Assembly (NCBI GenBank): GCA_024397955.1
Contig: CP073744.1
Location: 1,116,001 to 1,180,000 of the forward strand
Reading direction: 5' to 3'
DNA: 64,000 bases
Source: a bacterium SCSIO 12696
GTDB lineage: Bacteria > Pseudomonadota > Gammaproteobacteria > Pseudomonadales > Porticoccaceae
The position numbers and the translations under genes were made by a program. Of this stretch, positions 17,894 through 28,312 are shown in pieces. The notes under the pieces were generated by a model that had not been told where the DNA came from, ran no database searches, and was given only the letters and a program-made list of their open reading frames with translations. Positions within the stretch are counted from its first letter, which is position 1. The number at the start of each line of letters is the position of its first letter.

Positions 17894-19750
17894 TTAAATA
17901 AAGAGTTTTTTCACTTTCGGGCGGCTGCCGTAAATCAGGTTTACCAAGGCACGAGTGCCCATAATGGAGGTAAACATGGAGGTAACAATGCCGATAGACA
18001 AAGTAACCGCAAAGCCTTTCACCGGGCCGGAGCCAATCAGGAACAGGATCAGCGCCACAATCAAGGTGGTGATGTTGGCATCAAAAATGGACACAAAAGC
18101 GCGGTCGTAGCCTGCAGAAATCGCCTGTTGCGGCGACAGCCCGTTTTTCAGTTCCTCTTTGATGCGCGAGAAAATCAGCACATTGGCATCCACCGCCATG
18201 CCCACAGTGAGCACGATACCGGCAATACCGGGCAAGGTCAGAATGGCACCAAACAATGACATGGCGGCTACCAGAATCACCAGGTTCATGGCCAGTGCGA
18301 TATTGGCCACAATGCCAAACACCTTGTAGAACACCAGCATAAACAACAGTACCAATGCCAAGCCCAGCTGTACCGAGGTCACCCCCAGTTTGATGTTCTC
18401 GGCACCGAGTGACGGGCCAATAGTGCGACTTTCTACAATTACCATGGGCGCTGCCAAAGCACCGGCGCGCAACAGCAATGCCAACTCACGGGCTTCCTGC
18501 AAACTATCGAGACCAGTAATCTGGAAGCTCTTGCCAAACACCCCGCGAATAACAGCCTTGCTGATGATTTCTTTGGTTTCGGTGGTTTCGATAACGTCGA
18601 TTTCGTTACCGTCCGCATCCCGACTCTTTACAATTTTGGAATTTTGTTCCACAAACAGGATGGCCATGGGGTGGCCAACATTCTTGAGGGTGGTCGCCCC
18701 CATCGCCGCACCACCTTCGGTATTGAGGCGAATACTGACCATGGGGCCACCGTTTTCATCGAGGCCTGAAGTCGCATCAATCACCGCTTCACCGGTGGTG
18801 ATTGGGCTGCGTTCCAGAGTGGCATTGCGGCCGGGCTCACTTTTGAAAGGGTAAGTCTGGCCACTGCCGCGAGCTTCGAGACGGAATTCCAGAGTAGCGG
18901 TTTTGTTGATAATGCGCTGGGCTTCGGCGGTGTCCTGAATACCGGGCAGCTGCACCATAATGCGATCTTTACCCTGGCGCTGAACAATGGGTTCCGACAC
19001 CCCCAGCTCGTTGACTCGCTTGCGCAGGGATTGCAGGTTCTGCTTTACCCAGCTGTCGACGCGCTCTTTCACCCAGCTGTCACTGGCTTGCAAACGCAGC
19101 AGGTATAAACCATCCTGCTCTTCTTCCACCCGGTTCTCCGGGAACGCAAATGCGCGAAATTCGCTGGAACGCACCAGCTGTTTGAGTTTACTGCGAGTTT
19201 CTTCATCGCGACTGGTGGCGGTGATGCTCTCGGGGCTATCCATGGTGATACGCACACCGCGAATCTGCTCCTCACGCAGCTTTTCCTTGAGGCTGGAAAT
19301 CTGGGTTTCTACCTCTTGTTGCAGGCGGTCACTGGTGTCCACTTGCAGCAAGAAATGAATACCACCGCTCAAGTCCAAACCCAATTTCATCGGTTCGCCA
19401 CCGAGGTTGGCCAACCACTCCGGCGTGTTGGAGGCGCGGTTCAGTGCAGCGATGTACTCATCGCCCAAGGCGTTCTTAATCACATCCCTGGCCGCCAGCT
19501 GCTCATCGTCCTGTTGCAGGCGCAATAGCACATTGCGCTCGTTGACCTCACCGCCCAGAGTGGTAATACCGGCATCGCTCAAAGCGGCTTCAGCACGATC
19601 CAGGATCGACTGATCCATGGTCATATTGCTTTTCTGGCCGGATATCTGAATCGCCGGGTCTGGCGGGTAAAGATTGGGCAGGGAGTAAAGAATACCGAGT
19701 CCGGCAATCACCAGGATCAGCAAGTACTTCCAAAATGGGTAGCGGTTCAT
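17894..19750 (-). CDS. secD: Protein translocase subunit SecD
   Basis: 618 residues. Signatures: MNRYPFWKYLLILVIAGLG start, LGLDLSGGIHFLLQVD (P1 domain), GKDRIMVQLPGIQD, and the C-terminal membrane block with MAVDANVLIFSRIKEEL and FDANITTLIVALILF. AGGAAGAAAA precedes the ATG at 19750; the open frame continues upstream to 19801 without a ribosome site. Lies between tgt and secF; the usual yajC gene is missing from the 95-bp gap before it. Confidence 0.96.
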   Translation of the reverse strand: MNRYPFWKYLLILVIAGLGILYSLPNLYPPDPAIQISGQKSNMTMDQSILDRAEAALSDAGITTLGGEVNERNVLLRLQQDDEQLAARDVIKNALGDEYIAALNRASNTPEWLANLGGEPMKLGLDLSGGIHFLLQVDTSDRLQQEVETQISSLKEKLREEQIRGVRITMDSPESITATSRDEETRSKLKQLVRSSEFRAFAFPENRVEEEQDGLYLLRLQASDSWVKERVDSWVKQNLQSLRKRVNELGVSEPIVQRQGKDRIMVQLPGIQDTAEAQRIINKTATLEFRLEARGSGQTYPFKSEPGRNATLERSPITTGEAVIDATSGLDENGGPMVSIRLNTEGGAAMGATTLKNVGHPMAILFVEQNSKIVKSRDADGNEIDVIETTETKEIISKAVIRGVFGKSFQITGLDSLQEARELALLLRAGALAAPMVIVESRTIGPSLGAENIKLGVTSVQLGLALVLLFMLVFYKVFGIVANIALAMNLVILVAAMSLFGAILTLPGIAGIVLTVGMAVDANVLIFSRIKEELKNGLSPQQAISAGYDRAFVSIFDANITTLIVALILFLIGSGPVKGFAVTLSIGIVTSMFTSIMGTRALVNLIYGSRPKVKKLFI

Positions 19751-19774
19751 TTTTCTTCCTGTGTAAAAGCCAGT

Positions 19775-19792
19775 TGCCATGTGCACATGGCA
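19775..19792. promoter_or_regulatory. 18-bp perfect palindrome between tgt and secD
   Basis: TGCCATGTGCACATGGCA is its own reverse complement. It sits 24 bp upstream of the secD start, in the gap where yajC would be expected. It may be a protein-binding site or an mRNA processing/attenuation hairpin. Confidence 0.5.
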
Positions 19793-19845
19793 CGATGACA
19801 ACGGGCCTTAAAGACAAAGCGCCGAATTATAGTGCAAGGTGCGGG

Positions 19846-21107
<1,262 letters not shown>

Positions 21108-21109
21108 CT

Positions 21110-22180
21110 CTATATATCTTCTTTTGGCGCATCCGGGTTACGGGTAATCAACATCGCATCCCCATAACTAAAAAACCGATATTGTTGTGCCACCGCCTGT
21201 TGATAGGCATTCATGGTATGGCGATACCCGGCAAACGCGCTGACCAGCATAATCAAGGTGGATTCCGGTAAGTGGAAATTGGTCAGCAGTGCGTCTACTA
21301 CCCGGTACTCATACCCTGGATAGATAAAAATATCGGTATCGCCACTGTAGGGCTCAATGGCACCGCTGGAGGGCTCAATGGCACCGCTGGCCGCGGCTGA
21401 CTCCAGGCAGCGGACACTGGTGGTGCCCACTGCAATCACTCTGCCACCCCGAGCCTTGGTATCGTGCACTTGCTGGCACACCTGCGCCGTCACCTCGACG
21501 ACTTCCGCGTGCATATGATGGTCGGCAATATTATCCGCCCGCACCGGCTGGAAAGTGCCCGCCCCTACATGCAGGGTCACAAACGCCAGCTCAACCCCTT
21601 TGGCTTTGAGCTGCTGCAGTAATTCATCATCAAAGTGCAGCCCCGCCGTGGGTGCCGCGACCGCACCGGGGGTTTGCGCATACACAGTCTGGTAGCGCTC
21701 GCGATCGTCATGGGTATCGTCACGGTCGATATAGGGCGGCAGTGGCATATGGCCAATACTTTCCAGCACCTCAAGGGCGCTACTGTCACCAGTGAACTCC
21801 AATTCAAACAGCTCACCCTGACGGCCCAACATCTGCGCACTGGCATCACCATCAAACAACAACCGCGTACCTGGCTTTGGAGATTTGCTGGCGCGCACAT
21901 GGGCCAGCAAACGGCGGTCGTCCAGCAGACGCTCCACCAGTACCTCTACCTTGCCACCACTCTCTTTATGGCCAAACAATCGTGCCGGAATCACTTTGGT
22001 GTTGTTAAACACCAGCAAGTCACCGGGGTTTAGCTGATCCACAATATCTGGGAACTGCCGGTGGGCCAATTCTCCGCTAACACCATCCAGGCACAACAGG
22101 CGGCTACCGCGTCTTTCGGCAGCGGGCTGACGGGCAATTAGCTCATCCGGCAAGTGGTAGTGAAACTGATCTCGGCGCAT
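21110..22180 (-). CDS. queA: tRNA preQ1(34) S-adenosylmethionine ribosyltransferase-isomerase
   Basis: 356 residues. Uses the ribosyl part of SAM to make epoxyqueuosine in tRNA. Motifs: [75 protein letters not shown], and [16 protein letters not shown] 21-bp tandem duplication (21350-21370 and 21371-21391, one mismatch) adds an extra SSGAIEP unit just before that last motif. The ATG at 22180 matches the family; the longer frame would run into the tRNA-Leu gene. Confidence 0.95.
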   Translation of the reverse strand: MRRDQFHYHLPDELIARQPAAERRGSRLLCLDGVSGELAHRQFPDIVDQLNPGDLLVFNNTKVIPARLFGHKESGGKVEVLVERLLDDRRLLAHVRASKSPKPGTRLLFDGDASAQMLGRQGELFELEFTGDSSALEVLESIGHMPLPPYIDRDDTHDDRERYQTVYAQTPGAVAAPTAGLHFDDELLQQLKAKGVELAFVTLHVGAGTFQPVRADNIADHHMHAEVVEVTAQVCQQVHDTKARGGRVIAVGTTSVRCLESAAASGAIEPSSGAIEPYSGDTDIFIYPGYEYRVVDALLTNFHLPESTLIMLVSAFAGYRHTMNAYQQAVAQQYRFFSYGDAMLITRNPDAPKEDI

Positions 22181-22277
22181 GGTACCGTCAGGTTGTAAAA
22201 AGGGCCGCAAGGGTAGCGGAAAGTGGCAATTTTTTCCATTGACGACACAAGTGCCGCTGCTATAATCCCCCGCCTGT

Positions 22278-22364
22278 GCCAGAGTGGTGAAATTGGTAGA
22301 CACGACGGATTCAAAATCCGTTGCCTTCACGGGCGTGCCGGTTCAAGTCCGGCCTCTGGTACCA
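22278..22364 (+). tRNA. tRNA-Leu (CAA anticodon)
   Basis: 87-nt class II tRNA. Acceptor GCCAGAG pairs with CTCTGGT (one G-U pair) and the CCA end is encoded. D-arm has GGTAGAC; anticodon stem ACGGA/TCCGT encloses loop TTCAAAA, giving CAA; a long variable arm (TTGCCTTCACGGGC) and T-loop GTTCAAGTC follow. Divergent from queA. Confidence 0.96.
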
Positions 22365-22399
22365 CACATACGTCCAGCAACATCGAAGGACATACGAAG

Positions 22400-22444
22400 A
22401 AGACCCAGATATCAAAAACTTAACGATATTTGGGTCTTTTTTTT
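22400..22444 (+). terminator. Rho-independent terminator of tRNA-Leu
   Basis: AAGACCCAGATATC and GATATTTGGGTCTT form a 14-bp stem with one mismatch and an 11-nt loop, followed by a run of eight or more T. It lies 36 bp after the tRNA. Confidence 0.9.
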
Positions 22445-22481
22445 ATGCCATGAATTCTTTGATATGCAAAAGGATGACTTT

Positions 22482-23033
22482 TTAATCCGCAGCATGATAT
22501 TGCTTAACGTAAGTTTCAAAAGCCTCCCAAGCAAAGGATAAATCTGCAACTTGCCCGTCTTCGCTGACACCATCGGCAAGAAATTGAACCCACCCATCCT
22601 CAGCCTCGAACTCTATAGACAGTGAGCGGCGCGACAGGGGGGCACCGATCTCATTGACTTTTGACGTTTCAAAAAACAGCACTTCAATACCGGCAACTAG
22701 TTTGGTTTTAACACCCCAGTCTGGTGCCCAAGTTGCAAACTCGCTGCTTTGCCTCTTAATGTGCAGCGTAACCTCACGAATTTCTTGGGGCTCTTTTTGC
22801 AAACTGCCCAGGCTGGTTTGAACACAATCGTCCGGAAACCAATAAGATGGATCCCCATCTGTTGCGTACATCAGCCCAAATGAGCGTGCACAGATAGAAA
22901 AGGCCGATGGCAGACTTAAAACCATAGGCTCTGTCGGGTGAACCATGACACGCTTTTTTGTTGCTTGGTACATACCGAAACAAATAACCCCTATCACAGA
23001 CGCCAAAAGAAGATATTTTTTATGCTTTTTCAT
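22482..23033 (-). CDS. Membrane-anchored hypothetical protein
   Basis: 183 residues. A short basic start (MKKHKK) and one membrane helix (YLLLASVIGVICFGMYQA) are followed by a soluble, probably periplasmic domain with two Cys residues (SICARSFG and PDDCVQ) and an acidic C-terminus. AAGG lies upstream of the ATG. I do not recognise the family. No operon partner; converges on the tRNA terminator. Confidence 0.65.
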   Translation of the reverse strand: MKKHKKYLLLASVIGVICFGMYQATKKRVMVHPTEPMVLSLPSAFSICARSFGLMYATDGDPSYWFPDDCVQTSLGSLQKEPQEIREVTLHIKRQSSEFATWAPDWGVKTKLVAGIEVLFFETSKVNEIGAPLSRRSLSIEFEAEDGWVQFLADGVSEDGQVADLSFAWEAFETYVKQYHAAD

Positions 23034-23148
23034 GGAGGCCTTTATATTCCCAGTTTATCGTCGTGGACATTAGCAATGTTCTCGCAAGCGACGGTAAAGC
23101 ATAGGCTCAAATATCGTTACCCACAAAGCACTTTTCTTTTGACCCTCA

Positions 23149-23167
23149 AATGATATAAAGTATCATT
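23149..23167. promoter_or_regulatory. Zur-like operator before the COG0523 gene
   Basis: AATGATA-N5-TATCATT, with core TGATATAAAGTATCA, lies about 90 bp upstream of the GTPase start. The 15-bp core matches the one at 25934-25948 in 13 positions, and both resemble the AT-rich TGTTATA/TATAACA Zur box of gammaproteobacteria. The rest of the gap 23034-23258 shows no gene. Confidence 0.55.
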
Positions 23168-23258
23168 CACTGTTAAGCACACTGTTTTACCTCTCGAACA
23201 AGACCTACCTCAATACTCGGCAACACTTGTAGCAACAAGGCTACTTAAGACTTTATCG

Positions 23259-24293
23259 ATGAACAGCCCCACACAAAGAATCACTGTCGTTCCCACCAAC
23301 ATCATTACTGGTTTTTTGGGCGTTGGAAAAACGTCAGCCATCATGCATCTGTTGAAGTCAAAACCAGACAATGAGCGCTGGGCAGTGTTGGTCAATGAAT
23401 TTGGCGAAATAGGCGTTGATGGCAGCCTGTTTGAAGGCAAGCACAGTGAAGATCAAGAGGTGTATATCCGTGAGGTTCCTGGTGGCTGCATGTGCTGTAC
23501 GGCGGGTCTGCCGATGCAGATTGCTCTCAACCAATTGCTCACCCGTGCAAAGCCACATCGTTTATTGATTGAACCCACCGGGCTTGGTCACCCTCTCGAA
23601 GTACTGGAAGCGTTAACCGCAGACCATTACCAGGATGTTCTTGCGATTCAAAAAATCATCACTCTGGTTGATGCGCGCAAACTAAATGATTCACGCTATA
23701 CAGAGCACGCCACATTCAATCAACAAATTGCCATCGCCAACGTTATTGTGGGCAACAAACAAGATTTGTATCAGCCTGGGGATGAAGCGCAACTGAGAGC
23801 CTATGCCAAATCGACAGCGGCAAAAGGTGTGGAAATTATTTTCACGGAACAGGGCAAATTGTCCACCGATGTGCTGGATGGACTTATCCCTGTTTCCACA
23901 AAAGCTGGTCACCAACATCAACACCTTAAAGAACTCAGTAGCAGCACCCCAAGCGAGGACATCATACCCAGCGATGGGTTTATTAAGGCCGTCAATCAAG
24001 GAGAAGGTTTTCACAGTGTCGGTTGGCGTTTTGACCCTGCAAAAACTTTTTGTCGAGACAAGTTGGTTTTGTTTTTAAGCGGCATCGTTGCCGAAAGAGT
24101 AAAAGCCGTGTTTATCACCGAGAGTGGTGTGTACGGTTACAACCTGACCAACGATGCACTGACCGAAATTGAACTGAATGACTGCTTGGAAAGTCGCATC
24201 GAAATTATTGCCAGTGAGATTTCTGAGCAATGGGAAGAGCAGCTATTTGCCTGTATCGATGATTCGCAGGCACTTTCAGGTTCTGTCGTCTAG
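23259..24293 (+). CDS. COG0523 GTP-binding metallochaperone (CobW/YjiA/ZNG-like)
   Basis: 344 residues. G3E-family GTPase: Walker A GFLGVGKTSA (about residue 18), Walker B region LVNEFGEIGVDG, the metal-binding GGCMCCTAG (Cys-x-Cys-Cys), LLIEPTGLGHP, and GNKQDL as the guanine-specificity motif. The C-terminal CobW domain ends in FRDKLVLFLSG-type sequence. These proteins pass zinc (or another metal) to client enzymes at the cost of GTP. Next to a His-rich protein, a DUF1826 gene and two Zur-like sites, so a zinc-starvation role is likely. Confidence 0.9.
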   Translation: MNSPTQRITVVPTNIITGFLGVGKTSAIMHLLKSKPDNERWAVLVNEFGEIGVDGSLFEGKHSEDQEVYIREVPGGCMCCTAGLPMQIALNQLLTRAKPHRLLIEPTGLGHPLEVLEALTADHYQDVLAIQKIITLVDARKLNDSRYTEHATFNQQIAIANVIVGNKQDLYQPGDEAQLRAYAKSTAAKGVEIIFTEQGKLSTDVLDGLIPVSTKAGHQHQHLKELSSSTPSEDIIPSDGFIKAVNQGEGFHSVGWRFDPAKTFCRDKLVLFLSGIVAERVKAVFITESGVYGYNLTNDALTEIELNDCLESRIEIIASEISEQWEEQLFACIDDSQALSGSVV

Positions 24294-24334
24294 AATAAAT
24301 AGGGAGCGTTCCAAAATACTCAGGAGGAATGGTT

Positions 24335-24676
24335 ATGCCCTGTTCGAAAACGTCCTCACACCCAAAACACACCCACGGCCCAGATTGCGGCCACACTGCC
24401 ATTCGCCACGGTGACCACACTGACTATCTTCACGATGGCCACCTGCACTACCCTCACGAAGACCACTACGACGAACACACCATCGAAGTCAGCGCAACTA
24501 ATCCTGACAAGTGTGCTCCTGTGCACACCTGCGGTGACCATGTCCACGGCCCCGGTTGCGGTCATGAGGCAATTCCACACGGCGACCACATGGATTACAT
24601 TGTCGATGGCCGCTTACACCATGTGCACAATGGGCATTGCGATGATCACGGGCCAGTAGAAGTGTTACGCAATTAA
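24335..24676 (+). CDS. Histidine-rich metal-binding protein
   Basis: 113 residues with about 27 His, plus Cys and Asp clusters. Two tandem copies of a unit THGPDCGHTAIRHGDHTDYLHDGHLHYPHEDH (first about residues 12-45, second about 68-102 as VHGPGCGHEAIPHGDHMDYIVDGRLHH) suggest internal duplication. Probably a cytoplasmic zinc buffer or store feeding the GTPase encoded 41 bp upstream. ATG at 24335 is chosen because AGGAGG lies seven bases upstream; the ATG at 24329 touches that site. Confidence 0.85.
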   Translation: MPCSKTSSHPKHTHGPDCGHTAIRHGDHTDYLHDGHLHYPHEDHYDEHTIEVSATNPDKCAPVHTCGDHVHGPGCGHEAIPHGDHMDYIVDGRLHHVHNGHCDDHGPVEVLRN

Positions 24677-24724
24677 TTCCCGAACTGATCATCCATGTAA
24701 TCAGGGATGAATAAAACTCTGAAT

Positions 24725-25096
24725 TTACTGTGATTCAGGCATTCTTGATGAATGATGCTCCACAATCATCCAGCGCTTACCGTTCCATCGATACACAAAA
24801 CTGAACCGTGCCTGCGCAGTGGTAGCATTATTAAAGGTAAAGGTATAAACACCGGAATGGATGGCAATTTGACCAAACGTTCGCACATTCGATTCGTCAA
24901 TTTTGCCTTTAGGGCCCATTTTAAGAAAATCCACAAAGTAATCCTGAATTTCTTTGTGATTGTGGCGCACCTTATCGGAAATAGTTGGGAGTAAAATAGC
25001 CTCAGCGTCATAAAAAGGGACTACTTTTTCCGGGTTGCCAGTTTGTAGCGCACTATTCCACTCATCAAACAGCAAAACAATTTCATTGTCACCCAT
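24725..25096 (-). CDS. SnoaL/NTF2-like protein (CaMKII-association or DUF4440 type)
   Basis: 123 residues with the cone-shaped NTF2 pattern: LFDEWNSALQTGNPEKVVPFYDAEAILLPTISD, then IQDYFVDFLKMGPKG, and FSFVYRWNGKRWMIVEHHSSRMPES at the end. These small domains act as ligand-binding or association modules; the ligand is unknown. Downstream of DUF1826 on the same strand (74-bp gap), so possibly in the same zinc-linked unit. Confidence 0.82.
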   Translation of the reverse strand: MGDNEIVLLFDEWNSALQTGNPEKVVPFYDAEAILLPTISDKVRHNHKEIQDYFVDFLKMGPKGKIDESNVRTFGQIAIHSGVYTFTFNNATTAQARFSFVYRWNGKRWMIVEHHSSRMPESQ

Positions 25097-25170
25097 GCAC
25101 GACCCCCAGGTTTTATTTTAGTGTTTTCTTATTTTTCTGTTAGCGCTTAAAAAGCAGTCCGGGCAGGTGA

Positions 25171-25848
25171 TCAGCCGATAAAGTCCAGCGTTAACAACAG
25201 TCGCCGTTGTTCGGATTTAATAGCGGGCGAACGGTGCACCAGGCCCGCATTTTCATTGCCTTCCCAAAGCTCACCTTTAAGTAAGGCGACGCTCCCTTGA
25301 TTAAGCTGCTGGATATCGGTTGCCCGGTCGAACAACCCAGACTCTTCATCCGGTTTTCCCTGACTGCCAGCGCCTAACTTACTGCGATCCACAAAGTGGT
25401 GAGGAAGCCACTGAGTGGCGACACCCCTATAGGTGGTTACCAAACGGCAAGGCACTCGGTCTACGTGAAAGCGCGGGCACATAGCGCGATCAAGGGCAGT
25501 CAATCTCACCCCAGCCCGTTTGAGGTCAAACAGGCAGCAAAACATATCAACCAGTTGCGCGATATCTTCGCTGAGCGCCAGCGCCACCTCCGTGGCACCC
25601 AATGCCTCACTGACTGCTGCACAAGCACTTTGCGGCGCCACAGTTAGCGACGCTTGCAGGTTCGGATACTTTTCAAGAATGCAGTCAGCGGCTTGGGCCA
25701 GCTCATCGATAGCACCACGTTGCCAGATGACCATATTGGCATCGCTCTGATAAATATCAGCCAGCACTGTTGGCTCAACGCCCTCAATAGCACGGCGTGT
25801 CGCTACAACTGGAGCTGGGTCATTGTGTTGAATGGCAAGTGCGCTCAT
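25171..25848 (-). CDS. DUF1826 family protein
   Basis: 225 residues. Recognisable DUF1826 features are an N-terminal IYQSDANMVIWQR, a central LVDMFCCLFDLKRAGVRLTALDRAMCPRFHVDRVPCRLVTTYRGVATQWLP block with Cys, His and Asp that could bind a metal, and LLKGELWEGNENAGLVHRSPA near the end. Genes of this family often sit beside COG0523 GTPases. A strong Zur-like palindrome lies about 80 bp upstream. AGAGAA precedes the ATG. Confidence 0.85.
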   Translation of the reverse strand: MSALAIQHNDPAPVVATRRAIEGVEPTVLADIYQSDANMVIWQRGAIDELAQAADCILEKYPNLQASLTVAPQSACAAVSEALGATEVALALSEDIAQLVDMFCCLFDLKRAGVRLTALDRAMCPRFHVDRVPCRLVTTYRGVATQWLPHHFVDRSKLGAGSQGKPDEESGLFDRATDIQQLNQGSVALLKGELWEGNENAGLVHRSPAIKSEQRRLLLTLDFIG

Positions 25849-25928
25849 AAACGTTCTCTAAAAAGCGAAACAAACTTAGAAGTAAATAGGAAAGAGCCTG
25901 AAGAGCAGGATCTCAACTCACATAAGAG

Positions 25929-25953
25929 AATTATGATATAACATATCATAATT
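25929..25953. promoter_or_regulatory. Zur-like operator before DUF1826 gene
   Basis: Perfect inverted repeat with 11-bp arms and a 3-nt centre; core TGATATAACATATCA at 25934-25948. Its layout (long AT-rich arms) matches Fur-family Zur sites. The rest of 25954-26133 has a run of nine C and small hairpins but no gene. Confidence 0.7.
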
Positions 25954-26133
25954 GCGATAAAGACGATTGGCGTTTACCCCGAAAGGCCCACCAGACACCC
26001 CCCCCCAGATTGAGGGGCCGTGTTGTGGAATAGGTTTGTAAGTAGAGGCTGTATGTAGGCCGCTACAGCTGGGAATTACCGAGGGATCACCGGAGTTTTA
26101 GAGTATCCGCATCAAGGAAGGAAACGACAGCGC

Positions 26134-28170
26134 TCAGCCGCCAATCTTCCCTCCTCCATGCTTCGTAATCACCACCACCGATGGCCGAGGCGGGTTTGTG
26201 GGGTCGAAATCAGGCCAACGAGTGCCGGGGTTGCTGTAAGTGGCGCCAGGCGTATCCCCGGGGTGCTGCACTGCCACAAAAAAAGTTTCCCCATCCGGCG
26301 TAAAACAGGGCCCACAAGCTTCCGCACCTCTTGGGCAACCAAAAAAGTGACGTGTTAACGCCCGCTGCTCTCCCGTGGTTTCGCAAGCCCAGACGCCGTC
26401 ATGCACTGGCGCTTTGGCGCCTTCAGCGCTCAGGTTTTTGGGGAAGCCGTCGGTACTTACCCACATCCGCCCGGTTGGGTCAAAAGCAACGTTATCTGGG
26501 TTGGCAAACCAACCATCCTGGCTTACTTTGTGGTGGTAGCGGCCACGTTTTGAGCTGTCTGGGTGATCAGGGTCACCGGCGAGCAAAAACAGTTCCCACT
26601 GAAAGTGATTTGCCAAGTGATCCCGGCTGCCATCAATTCCCGGGGGCAGAATCTCTACAATTTGCCCCCAGCGATTGTCCGCGCGAGGGTTGGCCGGATC
26701 GGTATTTTCCAACGTGCGCGCACTGTTGTTGGTCAGCATGGCGTAGGTGCGCCCGGTCACCGGGTCGGTTTCAATATCTTCTGGGCGATCCATGGGGGTT
26801 GCCCCCAACAAGCGTGCCAGAAAACGGGCTTCAATCAGCGCCTCGCCCTGATCCTGGAGTTTGGTAAAGGCGGGAGACGCCCAGCCACTTTCCTGCAATT
26901 CAATTTTGATCCACTCGCCAACCCCATTGGGGTGAAATTTGGCGGCATACAACTCCCCTTCCGCCAACAAATCCAGGTTTGCCTGACGGTTGTTTTTGTC
27001 GTATTTGCCGGTGGAAACAAATTTAAAAATGCACTGATTTTTACCATCATCGCCCGAGTAAGCCACCACCGGCTTACCGTGTTCCGCGACGATAGTGGCA
27101 CCTTCATGGCTAAAACGCCCCAGGGCGGTGCGCTTTTTGGGCATGGAATTGGGGTCGTAAGGATCCAGCTCCACCATCCAGCCAAAGCGGTTAAATTCTC
27201 TGGGCTCTTTTTCGATATTAAAACGATCGTGGTAATCCGCCCAACGGTAAAATGCCCGCTCACCTTTTATCTCTGGCACCTGGTTGGCCCGCTCTTCATC
27301 GGTAAGATCCGGGTCGTTGTTCACCACTTGGTAGTAGCCAGCGCCAAAGGTACCGTAATTGCGTCGCTCCCCTGGTGCCAGGCTGTCGGCGACCACCTGA
27401 TCACCATCGAAGTAGCTCTGAAAGTTTTCTTCGGCAATCAAGATGGTGCCCCAAGGGGTAACACCCCCGGCGCAGTTGCCTAAAGTGCCATAGACCTTTC
27501 TCCCGGTGGGGTCGGCACTGGTTTGCAAACGCCGGTGGCCTGCAGCAGGGCCAGTCATTTCCATCTCGGTATGGGCGCTAATGCGACGGTTGTAGGGGCT
27601 GTCTTTAACTACCTGCCACTGGCCATCTACCTTTTTGATTTCGATGACAGAGTGGCCGTGGGCGGCCATTTCAATATCCACTTGCTCACGGCTGGCATGA
27701 CGTTGGGTATCGCCTTTTTTAACACCGGGAAACATCAGGTGAGAAGAGGTGTACTCGTGGTTCACACACAGCAAACCGTGGTCACTGTTATTGGAACCCA
27801 GGGGCAGCGGCTGAAAACCGATAAAATCGTTGTTGTAGCCAAACTGCCGTAGCTGGCTGTCCGCATCCCGTATGCCACCGCTGAAGTTATCGGGAGCGTC
27901 GGCAAAAATCGGTTCGCCCCAGCGAATCAGTACATCGGCACTGTAGCCCTCTGCTACATGGTGAGTAGCATCGTAGCCGTGAGGCAACTCTTTAAACGCC
28001 AATGCCTCGCTTTTATTGCCATTACTACTGCCACAGCCACTAAGACCCAGTGTTACCGAGCTGCCGGCTACTGCAGCCGTAGTACTAGCAAGGCTTTTTA
28101 ATGCACTGCGACGGGACAGGCGGCGATTGAGTACCGAATCAAAGGTATCGGAAAGTTGTTTATCACTCAT
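26134..28170 (-). CDS. PhoX family alkaline phosphatase (DUF839), Tat-exported
   Basis: 678 residues. The twin-arginine signal is RRLSRRSALKSLASTTAAVAG; a Cys at SGCGSS could be a lipobox. Body motifs typical of PhoX are RWGEPIFADAPDNF, GLLCVNHEYTSSHLMFPG, GTLGNCAGGVTPWGTILIAEENFQSYF, GRFSHEGATIV, AMLTNNSARTLENTDPANPRADNRWGQIVEI and DNVAFDPTGRMWVSTDG. PhoX is a calcium/iron phosphomonoesterase that releases phosphate from organic esters in the periplasm or outside. No clear Pho box was found upstream. Confidence 0.9.
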   Translation of the reverse strand: MSDKQLSDTFDSVLNRRLSRRSALKSLASTTAAVAGSSVTLGLSGCGSSNGNKSEALAFKELPHGYDATHHVAEGYSADVLIRWGEPIFADAPDNFSGGIRDADSQLRQFGYNNDFIGFQPLPLGSNNSDHGLLCVNHEYTSSHLMFPGVKKGDTQRHASREQVDIEMAAHGHSVIEIKKVDGQWQVVKDSPYNRRISAHTEMEMTGPAAGHRRLQTSADPTGRKVYGTLGNCAGGVTPWGTILIAEENFQSYFDGDQVVADSLAPGERRNYGTFGAGYYQVVNNDPDLTDEERANQVPEIKGERAFYRWADYHDRFNIEKEPREFNRFGWMVELDPYDPNSMPKKRTALGRFSHEGATIVAEHGKPVVAYSGDDGKNQCIFKFVSTGKYDKNNRQANLDLLAEGELYAAKFHPNGVGEWIKIELQESGWASPAFTKLQDQGEALIEARFLARLLGATPMDRPEDIETDPVTGRTYAMLTNNSARTLENTDPANPRADNRWGQIVEILPPGIDGSRDHLANHFQWELFLLAGDPDHPDSSKRGRYHHKVSQDGWFANPDNVAFDPTGRMWVSTDGFPKNLSAEGAKAPVHDGVWACETTGEQRALTRHFFGCPRGAEACGPCFTPDGETFFVAVQHPGDTPGATYSNPGTRWPDFDPTNPPRPSVVVITKHGGGKIGG

Positions 28171-28312
28171 GGTGGCTCACAGAAAATTTAGCCAAACAAA
28201 AACTATCTATTTAAAAAATAATCTTTTTGTTACACACAGACAAAGAAAAATTTTCACAGATTTTTCCGACTTCGAAAAATTCGTGATGATAACAACGGCG
28301 AATATACAACTA

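Noticed and set aside
22181..22330. Upstream in-frame extension of queA
   Set aside because: It would run through the tRNA-Leu gene; the family start is at 22180.
28171..28312. Pho box before phoX
   Set aside because: TCTGTG repeats are present but not at the 11-bp spacing of a Pho box.
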